A stretch of 64,000 nucleotides of DNA from Fimbriimonadaceae bacterium (GCA_019454125.1 CP075365.1:1482218-1546217), one strand, 5' to 3'. Counted from the stretch's first letter, positions 1 through 8,626 are shown. Notes: a model not told the origin generated them from the letters alone. Translations and numbers: made by a program.

Positions 1-139
1 AAGTCTCGTCGCGGAGGCCCATGGCGGGGACGCCATTGTCCAGGAAGAGGTGCATCGTCTCCCCGTGCGCAAAGGCGAGGGTGTTCCCGCCGATAACGGC
101 GAGGGCGGCAAGTGTTGTCTTATTGAGCATTACCTTCAT
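1..139 (-). CDS. Secreted protein, N-terminal fragment (runs off the left edge)
   Basis: This is the first 46 codons of a minus-strand gene that starts with ATG at 139 and continues past base 1. The N-terminus has a basic start, a hydrophobic stretch and an Ala-Phe-Ala motif before HGETMHL, which is a standard Sec signal peptide of about 24 residues. Too little of the mature protein is present to assign a family. It lies 116 bp downstream of another small secreted protein on the same strand, so the two could be co-transcribed. The start is the only in-frame ATG ahead of the signal peptide. Its Shine-Dalgarno region (ATAAGAAC) is weak. Confidence 0.6.
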   Translation of the reverse strand, partial: MKVMLNKTTLAALAVIGGNTLAFAHGETMHLFLDNGVPAMGLRDET

Positions 140-255
140 GTTCTTATGGTGAGGTCAAGGGGCATAACTGCCCAAAGCAGAGGCGCGTAAAGGCCTAAAG
201 GACAGGCGCGATCACACCCGTCTTAAATTGAGGAAGAGCCGACTTACGGCAGCGG

Positions 256-675
256 CTAAGCCGTTTGAGGGGGAGGGGAAGTCGGGCCGTCGTCCACTTC
301 AAGGAAGTCGCGGACTTTGTACGCCACAAAGAGTGGCGGCTCTGCCAGGCGCTGGCCAACTACGACCGGTATCGGGGGCGGCACTATGCAAACCAAAGTG
401 TCCGAGGCTTTCGAAAACTCGTTCTTTTGCTTGGCGAATTCCTTCTCCGTGCAGTGGCATTGAAGGAAGTCCTTCTCTCCGGCGACCGGCTTTCGGAGCG
501 TGCCGCCCGCGCTTTGGACGCGTTGGACCGGGGCGGTCGGGCAGTGGATCCCGAACTGGGTGAGCGGCGCAAAGAGCGACGCCGAAGTCAGAAAGACGCA
601 CATCGCCAGCAACCCGGGCCAAACTTTTGCTCCGGACAAGGCGGCGATAACGGCGCGCACTCTCCGCACGGCCAT
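256..675 (-). CDS. Small secreted or membrane-anchored protein of unknown function
   Basis: The 139-residue product has a hydrophobic segment at about residues 17-35, likely a signal peptide or anchor. The rest is a short polar domain containing a CHC motif and a proline-rich end (TSPPPQ). I do not recognise the family. The frame stays open upstream to 846, but that would overlap pilT, which starts divergently at 736. The ATG at 675 directly before the hydrophobic segment is therefore preferred, leaving a 60-bp divergent promoter region. Several plus-strand frames across the same bases lack protein-like composition. Confidence 0.5.
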   Translation of the reverse strand: MAVRRVRAVIAALSGAKVWPGLLAMCVFLTSASLFAPLTQFGIHCPTAPVQRVQSAGGTLRKPVAGEKDFLQCHCTEKEFAKQKNEFSKASDTLVCIVPPPIPVVVGQRLAEPPLFVAYKVRDFLEVDDGPTSPPPQTA

Positions 676-735
676 GGAGGCTACCCGATCACGCCCGCGA
701 GCGCAAGCTGGGACGTGCGGGCTACAATCGGGTCG

Positions 736-1914
736 ATGCTTCCGGTCGAAGGGCTGCTCGAGCGTTGCGTGCGCATGCAGGGATCGGACCTGCACGTCAA
801 GTCCGACACGGGAAAGATCTACGTCCGGGTCCACGGCGACCTCCACCCCTTAGACGACGTGCCGCACTTCACGGACGACGAGTTCCGCGCCGCCATGCGC
901 CGCCTGCTCCGTCCCGAGCAGATCGAGCGGTTCGACCGCGACTTGGAACTCGACTTCGCGCTTGAGGTGAAAGGGCTTTCCCGCTTCCGCGGCAACATGT
1001 ACGTGCAGCGTGAGCACGCCCAGGCCGCGTTCCGCGTGATCCCTTATGAAATCTCCTCGATGGAGGACCTGCAGCTCCCGCAGGTCTGCTACGACTTTAT
1101 CGAACGGCCGCGCGGGCTCGTGCTCGTCACAGGGCCGGCGGGCAGCGGCAAGTCAACGACACTGGCCGCGATGATCGACCGCATCAACAAGAGCCAGAAG
1201 GTCCACATTGTCACGGTCGAGGACCCCGTCGAATTCGTCCATGACGACCACCGCGCCCTCCTGAACCAGCGCGAGCTGGACGTAGACACCCTCAGCTTCG
1301 CCAACGCGCTCAAGTACGTCCTGCGTCAGGACCCGGACGTGATCCTGGTCGGCGAAATGCGCGACCTGGAGACGATCCACCTTGCCATCACCGCGGCGGA
1401 GACCGGGCACCTGGTCTTCGCGACCCTGCACACTGTGGACGCGGTGCAGACCGTCGACCGCGTGGTCGACGTCTTTCCGATGCACTCGCAGCAGCAGGTG
1501 CGCATGCAGCTTTCCGTGAACCTCCTCGGAGTCGTCAGCCAGACTTTGGTGCGGCGCAAGGATGGGCGGGGGCGGGTCGCCGCTTTCGAAGTCCTGAACG
1601 CGGTCAGCGCCGTCCGCAACCAGATCCGCGAGAACAAGACGTACCAACTTTCTTCGATCATCCAGACGGGCTCGAAGCTTGGGATGCAGACGCTCGACCA
1701 ATCACTGGCGACGCTGGTCGAGAAGGGTTTGGTCTCTGTCGAAGACGCCCGGTCAAAGGCGAAAGACCCGGGCGAGTTCGGCCGGTTGGTCGCGCTCTCC
1801 GATGCGGGGGGCAAGCACCCGGGGGCGGCCGCTAACGCGCCAGGCCCGGTCGGCCAGCAGCCCATGTCAGCCCCGTCGGCAGCCCGCAACTTGCCGCCTC
1901 GACCGGGCAACTGA
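736..1914 (+). CDS. pilT: PilT-type type IV pilus retraction ATPase
   Basis: This 392-residue cytoplasmic AAA-like secretion ATPase should power pilus retraction or twitching. The Walker A motif GPAGSGKS is at about residues 133-140, the Asp box VEDPVEF near 160-167, the Walker B region DPDVILVGEMRD near 199-210, and the His box AETGHLVFATLHT near 221-233. An N-terminal PAS-like domain comes first (GSDLHVKSDTGKIYVRVHG). The length is slightly above typical PilT because of an Ala/Pro-rich tail of about 35 residues. The frame is open upstream to 265, but the family N-terminus begins at the ATG at 736. PilU is an alternative name. Pilins lie 15 kb away, and no pilB, pilC or pilM is nearby. Confidence 0.9.
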   Translation: MLPVEGLLERCVRMQGSDLHVKSDTGKIYVRVHGDLHPLDDVPHFTDDEFRAAMRRLLRPEQIERFDRDLELDFALEVKGLSRFRGNMYVQREHAQAAFRVIPYEISSMEDLQLPQVCYDFIERPRGLVLVTGPAGSGKSTTLAAMIDRINKSQKVHIVTVEDPVEFVHDDHRALLNQRELDVDTLSFANALKYVLRQDPDVILVGEMRDLETIHLAITAAETGHLVFATLHTVDAVQTVDRVVDVFPMHSQQQVRMQLSVNLLGVVSQTLVRRKDGRGRVAAFEVLNAVSAVRNQIRENKTYQLSSIIQTGSKLGMQTLDQSLATLVEKGLVSVEDARSKAKDPGEFGRLVALSDAGGKHPGAAANAPGPVGQQPMSAPSAARNLPPRPGN

Positions 1915-2020
1915 CCCGATCGCAAGGGAAGAGCGGGCGAAGGTCCGCCTCTCGGACTGCAAAGTTCCGGTGTTTGGCCCAGTCACACAGAGGGCCCTGC
2001 AGACGCGGTCGGTTTGGTGC

Positions 2021-2026
2021 GATAAT
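2021..2026 (+). promoter_or_regulatory. Possible -10 element for the tRNA pair
   Basis: A GATAAT hexamer lies 15 bp upstream of tRNA-Asp, in the 127-bp gap after pilT, where a -10 box would be expected. No convincing -35 hexamer is visible at the right spacing, so this is tentative. Confidence 0.3.
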
Positions 2027-2041
2027 TCCAGTCCCTAGCGC

Positions 2042-2118
2042 GGGGGTGTAGCTCAGTCGGTTAGAGCGCCGGCCTGTCACGCCGGAGGTCGCGGGTTCAA
2101 GTCCCGTCATCCTCGCCA
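2042..2118 (+). tRNA. tRNA-Asp (anticodon GTC)
   Basis: A complete 77-nt cloverleaf. The acceptor stem GGGGGTG pairs with CATCCTC using two G-U pairs. The D arm has GCTCAG, the anticodon loop CTGTCAC carries GTC, and the T arm contains GGTTCAAGT. The 3' CCA is encoded. It is followed 6 bp later by tRNA-Phe, probably on the same transcript. Confidence 0.95.
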
Positions 2119-2124
2119 TCGAGT

Positions 2125-2200
2125 GCCGCGGTAGCTCAGTTGGTAGAGCATAGCACTGAAAATGCTAGGGTCGCCGGTTCGAGCCCGGCCTGCGGCACCA
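2125..2200 (+). tRNA. tRNA-Phe (anticodon GAA)
   Basis: A complete 76-nt cloverleaf. The acceptor stem GCCGCGG pairs with CTGCGGC. The anticodon stem TAGCA/TGCTA encloses loop CTGAAAA with anticodon GAA. The T arm has GGTTCGAGC, and the 3' CCA is encoded. Confidence 0.96.
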
Positions 2201-2217
2201 CTCCCTTTTCCCCTGCC

Positions 2218-2243
2218 AGGGCGGCCCTTCGGCCCGCCCTTTG
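2218..2243 (+). terminator. Possible terminator after the tRNA pair
   Basis: GGGCGG (2219-2224) pairs with CCGCCC (2234-2239) around a short loop and is followed by only three T residues. It sits 17 bp after the tRNA-Phe CCA. The short T-run makes the call weak. Confidence 0.4.
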
Positions 2244-2311
2244 AGGCCCCGCGGGCCTACTGGGGAAACCGGCAAATCCTAACGGTCCCCCCAAACGTCC
2301 TTACCCACAGC

Positions 2312-3574
2312 ATGCTCCGCGCGGCCTTCGTCGTGTTCCTTTTGCTGGGCGCCTTCGTTTCGTTCGCCCAGACCCGGGCGATCAAGCCAGGTGACAAACT
2401 GAAGATCACCTGTGCCGAAGAACCAGGCGTCGACAAGCTCGCCGAGGTCTCGCGGGACGGGGTCGTGCTCGTCAACTTCTTGGGCGCGGTGGTCGTCAAC
2501 GGCCTCACAGAGCAAGAAGCGGCCGACCGGATTCGCGACCAGCTTGTGAAGGACCGCATCGTCCGCAAGGCGACGGTGGCCGTCCAGGTCGTTTCCTCGG
2601 TGGCGCTCGTCCGAACGGATCCTATCCAGTTCGTTGGGGCCGTGGCCGATGCGCCCGCGAGCTTGCCGTATACGGTCGGACAAACCCTTGGCCTCGCGCT
2701 GGCCAAGATCGAGCTTGAGAAAGGCGCGGATCTTGCCCGCGTGCAGGTAAAGAAGCTGGACGGCACCATCATCAACCTGGACGCGAACCGGGCGGACGGT
2801 CGGGCGGTGGCCCTGGATCCGGGCGACATCGTGACCATCCCGCGCGGGGAAACCCCGGTTGACCAGACGCCCACCCATTCCGTGCCCGATCCGAAGGCCA
2901 ATCCGTTGCCTGGCGAGGTGCCGACGAAGCCGATCGAACAAGCACAGCCCGATCCCAGTCCGGCCGAGCAGCCGGAGCCAGAAGCCGAGGCCGAAGAAGG
3001 GGCTGCGGTCTCGCCGCAAAGCCTCATCTTCGTCACCGGCGGAGTCCGCGCGCCCGGCCCCATCATCTTTCGACCAGGCCTCACCTTGCGCGAGGCGATC
3101 GAAGAGGCCGGCGGATTGGCCGTCACTGGTGAACTGCCGATGGTGACGATCGAGCGGGACGGTCGCGTCGCCGAAACCATTGATATGAGCCTTCCCAACA
3201 CCGACGCCCCGCTCACGCCCGACGACCGGATCGTGGTGCCGATGCGCGAGCCCCGGGCCTATGTCGAAGTGAAGGGAGCGGTCCGCAAGCCTGGCTACCT
3301 CGTGCTCCAGCCCGGCATGATGCTGAGCCAGGCCATCCGCGCGGCGGGCGGGCTTTCCACCAAGGCGCGGCCCGACCGGGTCCAGATCATCTCCGCCACA
3401 GAAGGGGAGAAGCCGCGCACCGTGAACTTTGCGGAGATACAGCAAGGCTACATGGGCGACATTCCGCTCAAGCCCGGCGAGCAGGTCGTCGTGGCCGGGC
3501 CGCCGACCCGCAACGGGACGCCGCTCGCCATCATCGCCGGTGCGGGCGTGCTCTGGTACGTCATCGGTCGCTGA
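2312..3574 (+). CDS. Wza-like polysaccharide export protein with SLBB domains
   Basis: This 420-residue envelope protein is probably part of a capsule or exopolysaccharide export channel. It has a signal peptide ending near residue 19 (SFA before QTRA), with no lipobox cysteine. A polysaccharide export domain (AIKPGDKLKI onward) covers about residues 22-95. An SLBB-like segment lies near 105-180. A Pro/Glu-rich linker is followed by two clear SLBB domains near 240-310 (VTGGVRAPGP) and 318-390 (VEVKGAVRKPGY). A short hydrophobic C-terminus may be an anchor. The frame continues upstream into tRNA-Phe, so the ATG at 2312 is chosen. Wzc/Wzx/Wzy partners are absent here, although a GT2 enzyme lies 2 kb away. 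Confidence 0.8.
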   Translation: MLRAAFVVFLLLGAFVSFAQTRAIKPGDKLKITCAEEPGVDKLAEVSRDGVVLVNFLGAVVVNGLTEQEAADRIRDQLVKDRIVRKATVAVQVVSSVALVRTDPIQFVGAVADAPASLPYTVGQTLGLALAKIELEKGADLARVQVKKLDGTIINLDANRADGRAVALDPGDIVTIPRGETPVDQTPTHSVPDPKANPLPGEVPTKPIEQAQPDPSPAEQPEPEAEAEEGAAVSPQSLIFVTGGVRAPGPIIFRPGLTLREAIEEAGGLAVTGELPMVTIERDGRVAETIDMSLPNTDAPLTPDDRIVVPMREPRAYVEVKGAVRKPGYLVLQPGMMLSQAIRAAGGLSTKARPDRVQIISATEGEKPRTVNFAEIQQGYMGDIPLKPGEQVVVAGPPTRNGTPLAIIAGAGVLWYVIGR

Positions 3575-3596
3575 CCGCGAAGGCCATACTGGAACG

Positions 3597-4358
3597 ATGC
3601 TCCGTTCAGACCGACGCGGCCCCGTGCTGCACCTGACCCTCGACCGGCCCGAAGTCCGCAACGCATTTAACGACGAACTGATCGCGGCCCTTGCGGGCGC
3701 CTTCGATGGGCTGGATAGCGACGTCCGCGTCGTCGTCCTGGGCGGAGAAGGGAAGGCCTTCAGCGCGGGTGGCGACCTGGAGTGGATGCGTCGCGCGGCG
3801 GACTACACGGTCGAGCAGAACTATGCGGACGCCATGAAGCTCGGGGGCCTCTTTGAGGCTATCGCGGGATGTGCGGCGTTGGTGGTCGCCCGGGTCCACG
3901 GCGCGGCCTTCGGGGGCGGGTGTGGCCTGGTCGCGGCCGCAGACGTGGCCGTGGCGGCGGAAGGCACGCTCTTCGCCTTTAGCGAGGTCCGCCTCGGCCT
4001 AGTCCCGGCGACGATCTCAAAGTTTGTCGTGCCGAAGATCGGGGCGGGCCATGCGCGCGCGCTCTTCACCACGGGCGAGGCCTTCGACGCTGAGAGGGCG
4101 CTTCGCATCGGTCTTGTGCACCACGTCGCCGGATTGGACGAAATAGACGCACGGGTCGAAGAGGTCGTGAAGACGACGCTCAAGAACGGGCCGAGGGCCG
4201 TCGCCCAAGCCAAGCGTCTCGCCCAACAGTTGGGCGAAGCGGTCGAGATGGCGCCGCTGGCGCGTATGCTGGCCGAAGCGCGCGCCGGGGAGGAGGGCCG
4301 CGAGGGAGTCGCCGCCTTCCTGGATAAGCGCCCGGCGTCTTTCGTCGCGGAGGGCTAG
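3597..4358 (+). CDS. Enoyl-CoA hydratase family protein, methylglutaconyl-CoA hydratase-like
   Basis: This 253-residue cytosolic crotonase-fold enzyme should hydrate an unsaturated acyl-CoA. The oxyanion-hole segments are SAGGDLEWM (about residues 56-64) and HGAAFGGGCG (101-110). A Glu in FSEVRLG near 130 is a catalytic candidate. The pattern SAGxDLxWM followed by a YTxEQNxADA-like stretch resembles LiuC-type methylglutaconyl-CoA hydratases of leucine breakdown, but substrate cannot be fixed from sequence. The ATG at 3597 fits the family N-terminus. The stop shares a CTAG with the convergent dihydroorotase gene. No other leucine-degradation gene is nearby. Confidence 0.8.
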   Translation: MLRSDRRGPVLHLTLDRPEVRNAFNDELIAALAGAFDGLDSDVRVVVLGGEGKAFSAGGDLEWMRRAADYTVEQNYADAMKLGGLFEAIAGCAALVVARVHGAAFGGGCGLVAAADVAVAAEGTLFAFSEVRLGLVPATISKFVVPKIGAGHARALFTTGEAFDAERALRIGLVHHVAGLDEIDARVEEVVKTTLKNGPRAVAQAKRLAQQLGEAVEMAPLARMLAEARAGEEGREGVAAFLDKRPASFVAEG

Positions 4359-5695
4359 CGGCCCTTCCACCCGAACTCGACCATGCGGCCGAGGCCGGGC
4401 TCCCCGAGCTCCCCCTCGCGCAGGGCAAAGCCTCCCCCGACGAGCGTGTGGACGGGGAGCCCCGTGAGTCGCCGTCCCTCGAAGGGGGACCAGCCGCACT
4501 TCGATTGCAGCCAACGCGCCTCCACTCCGAAGTCGGCCTTGAGGTCGACCGCGACGAGGTCTGCGTCGAACCCGGGGGCGATCTGGCCCTTGGTCGGGAC
4601 TCCGAAGAGCCGCGCGGGGTTGAAACTCGTCATCGCGACGAGCCGCTCCAGAGTGAGCCCGCCATGGTGGACCGAATCGAGCAACACGGGCAGCATCGTC
4701 TGCACGCCGGGCATTCCGCTTGGTGAAGCGGGGTAAGGGCGCGCCTTCTCCTCGAGCGTATGAGGGGCGTGGTCGCTCCCGAAGACGTCGAAGAGCCCCT
4801 CTTGGACGGCCCTCCAGAGAGCCCGGCGGTGCCGCTCCTCGCGGATCGGCGTGTTCATTTGGATGCGCGAGCCGAGCCGCTCATAGTCCTCGGCGTTGAA
4901 GCTGAGGTGTTGAGGCGTCACTTCGCACGTCGTCCCCAGCCCGTCACGCTTTGCCTCGGCCAAGAGGGGGAGTTCCTCCTCTGTCGAGACGTGCAGCACG
5001 TGGATCGGCCGTCCCGTTTCGCGGCTGAGGCGAAGGATGCGCTCGGTGGCGAGCCGTGACGACTCGACGTCGCGCATGAGTGGATGCTCGCGGGCGTGGG
5101 TCGGCGTGCGCTCAGCCTTGATGCGCAGGAGCCGTTCCTCGTCCTCCGAATGGACCGCGACCGGCCGCGACCCATTCTGCAGGACCCGGCGAAGCGAGGC
5201 ATCGTCCGCCACGAGCAAAGGGCCGGTAGAACTCCCCATAAAGACCTCGCCGATGCCCGGCGTGCCGGGCAACTGCTCTAACGCGGCCAGGTCGTCCAGG
5301 TTGTCCATCGAGGCCCCGACCCAGAAAGCGTAGTGGCACCAGGCACGGCCGGAGGCGCGAGCGAGCTTTTCTGAGAGCGCGGCGGCCGTCGTCGTCGTCG
5401 GGTCTGTGTTCGGCTCGTCAAAGATCGTCGTGACCCCGCCCGCGACCGCGGCGCGAGTGCCCGATTCCAAGTCCTCCTTGTGGGTCAACCCTGGCTCGCG
5501 AAAGTGGACCTGGCTGTCTATGACGCCCGGCAGAATGTGGAGCCCGGTGACATCGACGCGGTCAGCCGCCTCCGCTTGGCGCAAGTCCCCGACCGACGCG
5601 ATCCGCCCGTCACGGATCCCAATGTCGGCCGCCCGGACACCGGTGGGGGAGGCAATGGCCCCCCCAAAAAGTAGGACGTCGAACCGGCCAGGCAC
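4355..5695 (-). CDS. pyrC: Dihydroorotase (class I amidohydrolase)
   Basis: This 446-residue amidohydrolase is likely the pyrimidine-pathway enzyme cyclising carbamoyl-aspartate to dihydroorotate. Family motifs include QVHFREPGLTHKEDL (from residue 62), the PNTDP segment, HVLHVSTEEE near 232-241, TPQHLSF, and GSDHAPHTLEEK near 307. The first His of the metal-binding HxH motif is Gln62. The position often occupied by a carboxylated Lys is Glu150 (GEVFMGSSTG). The QVHFREPG form is known from Bacteroidetes-type dihydroorotases, so this need not mean loss of activity. An allantoinase or non-catalytic homologue is the alternative. It stands alone, without other pyr genes. Confidence 0.8.
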   Translation of the reverse strand: MPGRFDVLLFGGAIASPTGVRAADIGIRDGRIASVGDLRQAEAADRVDVTGLHILPGVIDSQVHFREPGLTHKEDLESGTRAAVAGGVTTIFDEPNTDPTTTTAAALSEKLARASGRAWCHYAFWVGASMDNLDDLAALEQLPGTPGIGEVFMGSSTGPLLVADDASLRRVLQNGSRPVAVHSEDEERLLRIKAERTPTHAREHPLMRDVESSRLATERILRLSRETGRPIHVLHVSTEEELPLLAEAKRDGLGTTCEVTPQHLSFNAEDYERLGSRIQMNTPIREERHRRALWRAVQEGLFDVFGSDHAPHTLEEKARPYPASPSGMPGVQTMLPVLLDSVHHGGLTLERLVAMTSFNPARLFGVPTKGQIAPGFDADLVAVDLKADFGVEARWLQSKCGWSPFEGRRLTGLPVHTLVGGGFALREGELGEPGLGRMVEFGWKGR

Positions 5696-5724
5696 CTCGC
5701 GAGGTTACCGAGAGTGGCAAGCTC

Positions 5725-6447
5725 ATGTATCCTGTCGTGCCCATGGCGCAAGACCGCCCGGATGTGACCGTCATCATCCCCGCCCTCAACGAGGAGCGGA
5801 CGATCGAGGAGGTGGTCCGGCGCGTGCTCGACGTGCCGATGACGAAGCAGGTCATCGTTGTGAACGACGGCAGCGACGACCGTACCCTGGAAATACTGCG
5901 GGAGTTCGGCCAGGAGATCGTGGTGCTCTCGAACAAGCGGCGGGGAGGTAAGGGCGCGGCGATCCGCCAAGCTTTGGGCTTTTCGACCGGCGTCGTCGTC
6001 GTGATCCAGGACGCAGATTTGGAGTACTTCCCGGAAGAGATCCCATCGCTAGTCGCGCCAATCTTGCGAGGCGAGGTCGGCGTCGTCTATGGGACAAGGT
6101 TTGCGAAAGGAATGCCTTCGGGAATGGCCCTTCCAAACCGCATCGTTAACAAGCTTCTCGTGTGGGCGGTGCGCATTCTATTTGGTCGAGAAATGACGGA
6201 TGAGGCAACGTGTTACAAAGCGGTCCGGACGGATTTGCTTAAGAGCTTGGAGCTCGAATGCCAGCGGTTCGAGTTTTGTCCGGAGGTCACGGCAAAAGTG
6301 ATCCGTTTGCGGGAGCAGATCCTCGAAGTGCCCGTAAAATATGTGCCGCGATCGGTCGAAGCGGGGAAGAAGATTCGGTGGACTGACGCCCCCGAGGCGT
6401 TCTACACACTTTGGCGCTATCGCAACTGGAAAGGGCCGGAGGATTGA
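5725..6447 (+). CDS. Family 2 glycosyltransferase, dolichyl-phosphate mannosyltransferase-like
   Basis: This 240-residue GT-A fold enzyme transfers a sugar from a nucleotide donor, probably to a polyprenyl phosphate or surface glycan. The motifs are VIIPALNEE near 16-24, VNDGSDD near 46-52, GKGAAIRQAL near 75-84 and the donor-metal motif DADLEYFPE near 96-104. There are no long membrane segments, so it is a soluble catalytic domain. The start could be the ATG at 5725 or the one at 5743; neither has a strong ribosome site. Its 3' end overlaps the convergent LmeA-like gene by 31 bp. Confidence 0.85.
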   Translation: MYPVVPMAQDRPDVTVIIPALNEERTIEEVVRRVLDVPMTKQVIVVNDGSDDRTLEILREFGQEIVVLSNKRRGGKGAAIRQALGFSTGVVVVIQDADLEYFPEEIPSLVAPILRGEVGVVYGTRFAKGMPSGMALPNRIVNKLLVWAVRILFGREMTDEATCYKAVRTDLLKSLELECQRFEFCPEVTAKVIRLREQILEVPVKYVPRSVEAGKKIRWTDAPEAFYTLWRYRNWKGPED

Positions 6448-7247
6448 GGGTCTACCGCCTTGGGGATGAGCGTCCTTCCGTTGAGGACGATCTTTCCGTC
6501 CTGCGTCGTCACTTTCTCGACGGTCAGCGCGCCGCCAAGCTGCAAATCCTTGTCAAAGTCCACGACCGGGTTCAGCGTGTCAAGCAGCGTTTTCGACGCG
6601 AACTCGTCGGCGGCAAGAAATCCGAAGAGGATCTTTGCGTCGGCAAGATAAAGCTTGGAACCGTCCTTTGCCACTAATCGGGCCACAACCTCGAAGTTCG
6701 TCTTGACGATGAGAAACTCACCGTAGCCCTTCACGCGAACGAAGCCATGGCGGGATTCGACCGTGACCTGCTTAATTTCCGGATATTTCCTTAAGATAAA
6801 AGAAGCCAGGTCTTTCTCATCGACCCTGACCCAACCTTGCCCCTCTCCGCTTCGGCTTAGCCGAAATTTTTTCTCTCGCCGAGCCAGCCCAAAATCGTAG
6901 CGACAAGCGGGGATTTGCGCCTCCAAGGCCTCCACCCGCAGACCCTTCAACTGGAAATTCTCGAGCCTTAGGACGAGCTGGGAACACCTGGCCGCCTGCG
7001 ATCGCCACGGTTCCGTATAGAGGGGAAGCCCCTCGACCGAGAAGTCCCGCGCGGTGATCGTGGCGCGGTCCAGATGGCCCCACGGCCCGCCAAAGCCGTT
7101 CGGCTCGACGCGGACGTCCACCGATTTAGCGTCGCCTGAGAGCAACGACGCGATGTCCCGTCCGGCCGCGCGCTCGAAGACGTTGATCTCCCGCGAGCCC
7201 ACGACCGATGCTCCTGCGAAAATCGCCAGTGCGACTAGGGGCCCCAT
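6417..7247 (-). CDS. LmeA-like (DUF2993) secreted phospholipid-binding protein
   Basis: The 276-residue product begins with a signal peptide (hydrophobic residues 2-17). Its body resembles the DUF2993/LmeA family, whose mycobacterial member binds phospholipid and acts in lipomannan maturation. Supporting features are the repeated beta-strand pattern, the early segment with LLSGDAKSVDVRVEP, and the late ILNGRTLIP-type segment. There is no catalytic motif. Family assignment rests on overall pattern, so moderate confidence is appropriate. It overlaps the convergent glycosyltransferase gene by 31 bp and is divergent from ygfZ with a 69-bp gap. Confidence 0.55.
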   Translation of the reverse strand: MGPLVALAIFAGASVVGSREINVFERAAGRDIASLLSGDAKSVDVRVEPNGFGGPWGHLDRATITARDFSVEGLPLYTEPWRSQAARCSQLVLRLENFQLKGLRVEALEAQIPACRYDFGLARREKKFRLSRSGEGQGWVRVDEKDLASFILRKYPEIKQVTVESRHGFVRVKGYGEFLIVKTNFEVVARLVAKDGSKLYLADAKILFGFLAADEFASKTLLDTLNPVVDFDKDLQLGGALTVEKVTTQDGKIVLNGRTLIPKAVDPQSSGPFQLR

Positions 7248-7316
7248 GTTGCTGCCTTCATCTATTCACAATCGTTGGACACGCAGAAGGCGGCGCATAT
7301 CGCGCCTTGCACGCTC

Positions 7317-8270
7317 ATGCAGGCCTCCTCAATTTCTACGCCTCAAGGATACGACGAACTTCAGGGCTCTGCCGCGCTCGCCGAACCTAATTTGAAGCTG
7401 GTGACCCTCACCGGGGAAGACCGGAAGGGCTGGCTGCAAGGCCAGATCACCCAAGACTTGCTGCACTTTACGACCGGGTTCTCGGCCGACTCTTGCTTGG
7501 TCGCGCCCACGGGCCAGTTGCTGGGAATCCTGAGGCTTTGGGCCCTTCCTGACCGCATTGTTATCGTGACGGAGGCGCCCGAACCTTTGCTGGATCGGGC
7601 GAAGAAGTTCGTCGTGATGGAGGACGTGCGCGCGGAGCTTTCCGACTGGACGGTCGTGACCGTCCAGGGCCCACGCGCGACCGGAGTCCTGGGCGAGCTG
7701 GCCGCCCTGCCCGTGCAGGACGCGGGCGAGGCCGAGATCGAAGGGGAACGCACGCTGCTCCTTCGTTCGCGGCGGACTTTCGCGGGGGGCTGGGACGTGG
7801 CCCTGCCCGCCGGCTCGGCGGCGGAGAGGGCCCTGCGCGCGGCGCTTCCCGCCGCTTCGGAAGACGCGTGGTCGCTTGCCACCCTGGAAGGCGGGTTCCC
7901 CCTCTTCGGGGTGGACACCGACGCCAAGACCCTCCCGCCCGAGCTCGGGCACCGCTTCGAATCCCAACAAATTAGCTATACGAAGGGCTGTTACACCGGA
8001 CAGGAGGTGCTCGCGAGGATCCACAGCCGCGGCCACACGAACCGGACTTGGGTCGGCCTCTTGCTGGAAGGCGAGGCCCGGCGGGGCGAGACGGTCTCCG
8101 TGCGTGACCGCCAAGACGCGGGCGTCGTCACCAGGGCTGCGCTCAGTCCGCGCTTCGGTTGGATCGCGGGGGCCATGGTGAGGAACGCCTACGCGGATCC
8201 CGGCACGATCGTGAAGGTCAACGGTCAAGAGGCCGAGGTCGTGGAGCCGCCGTTCTACGAGGCCGGGTGA
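7317..8270 (+). CDS. ygfZ: YgfZ/CAF17-family folate-binding protein for Fe-S cluster enzymes
   Basis: This 317-residue protein is related to the glycine-cleavage T protein. It carries the YgfZ signature KGCYTGQE at about residues 223-230, including the conserved Cys225. Known homologues use tetrahydrofolate to help maintain or repair Fe-S enzymes such as MiaB. The N-terminal part has the expected GWLQGQITQD segment. A TTG at 7275 would extend the reading frame, but the ATG at 7317 matches the family length better. Its end overlaps the convergent TMEM14-like gene by 16 bp. Confidence 0.85.
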   Translation: MQASSISTPQGYDELQGSAALAEPNLKLVTLTGEDRKGWLQGQITQDLLHFTTGFSADSCLVAPTGQLLGILRLWALPDRIVIVTEAPEPLLDRAKKFVVMEDVRAELSDWTVVTVQGPRATGVLGELAALPVQDAGEAEIEGERTLLLRSRRTFAGGWDVALPAGSAAERALRAALPAASEDAWSLATLEGGFPLFGVDTDAKTLPPELGHRFESQQISYTKGCYTGQEVLARIHSRGHTNRTWVGLLLEGEARRGETVSVRDRQDAGVVTRAALSPRFGWIAGAMVRNAYADPGTIVKVNGQEAEVVEPPFYEAG

Positions 8271-8626
8271 CTTGTCTCGCCTTCCGCGCGGCGCCGGCGC
8301 ATCGCGGACATGTGCCCATAACCGAGAATCGCGATGACCGCCGCCGCAAGGGCGATGTTCATGCCGGAGATCATGACGGACTTGCCTTCGCCGGAAAGCT
8401 GGATGGTGCGGTAGATCCAGAAGATCAGGAGCAACAGGGAAAGGCCGGCCGCGCCGCGCATCCCGAAGCCGGGCTTCTCCTTCGAGACGATGCCCAACCC
8501 AAGCATGAGCAGCCCGGAGATGCCGCCCGTGAGGAGCGAGGCCATGCTCCCCGCCATGGCGTAGCCCATAACGCCACCAGCGATGAGGATGACGCCGTAG
8601 ATCAAGATGACCGCCCTGTACAGCAT
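8255..8626 (-). CDS. TMEM14-like small membrane protein
   Basis: This 123-residue protein has four hydrophobic helices. The opening pattern GGVMGYAMAGSMASLLTGG matches the TMEM14/UPF0136 family, and a second Gly-rich helix follows (GISGLLMLGLGI). Bacterial members have no firm function; eukaryotic relatives are mitochondrial membrane proteins. The C-terminus is basic and should face the cytoplasm. It is divergent from purF with a 78-bp gap. Confidence 0.7.
   Translation of the reverse strand: MLYRAVILIYGVILIAGGVMGYAMAGSMASLLTGGISGLLMLGLGIVSKEKPGFGMRGAAGLSLLLLIFWIYRTIQLSGEGKSVMISGMNIALAAAVIAILGYGHMSAMRRRRAEGETSHPAS

Noticed and set aside
1832-2119. Minus-strand frame across tRNA-Asp giving a MTGLEPATSGV-type peptide
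   Set aside because: A well-known spurious product of antisense tRNA sequence. The real feature is the tRNA.
2300-2310. DnaA-box-like TTACCCACA
   Set aside because: A single imperfect copy with no AT-rich region or dnaA nearby; no sign of an origin.
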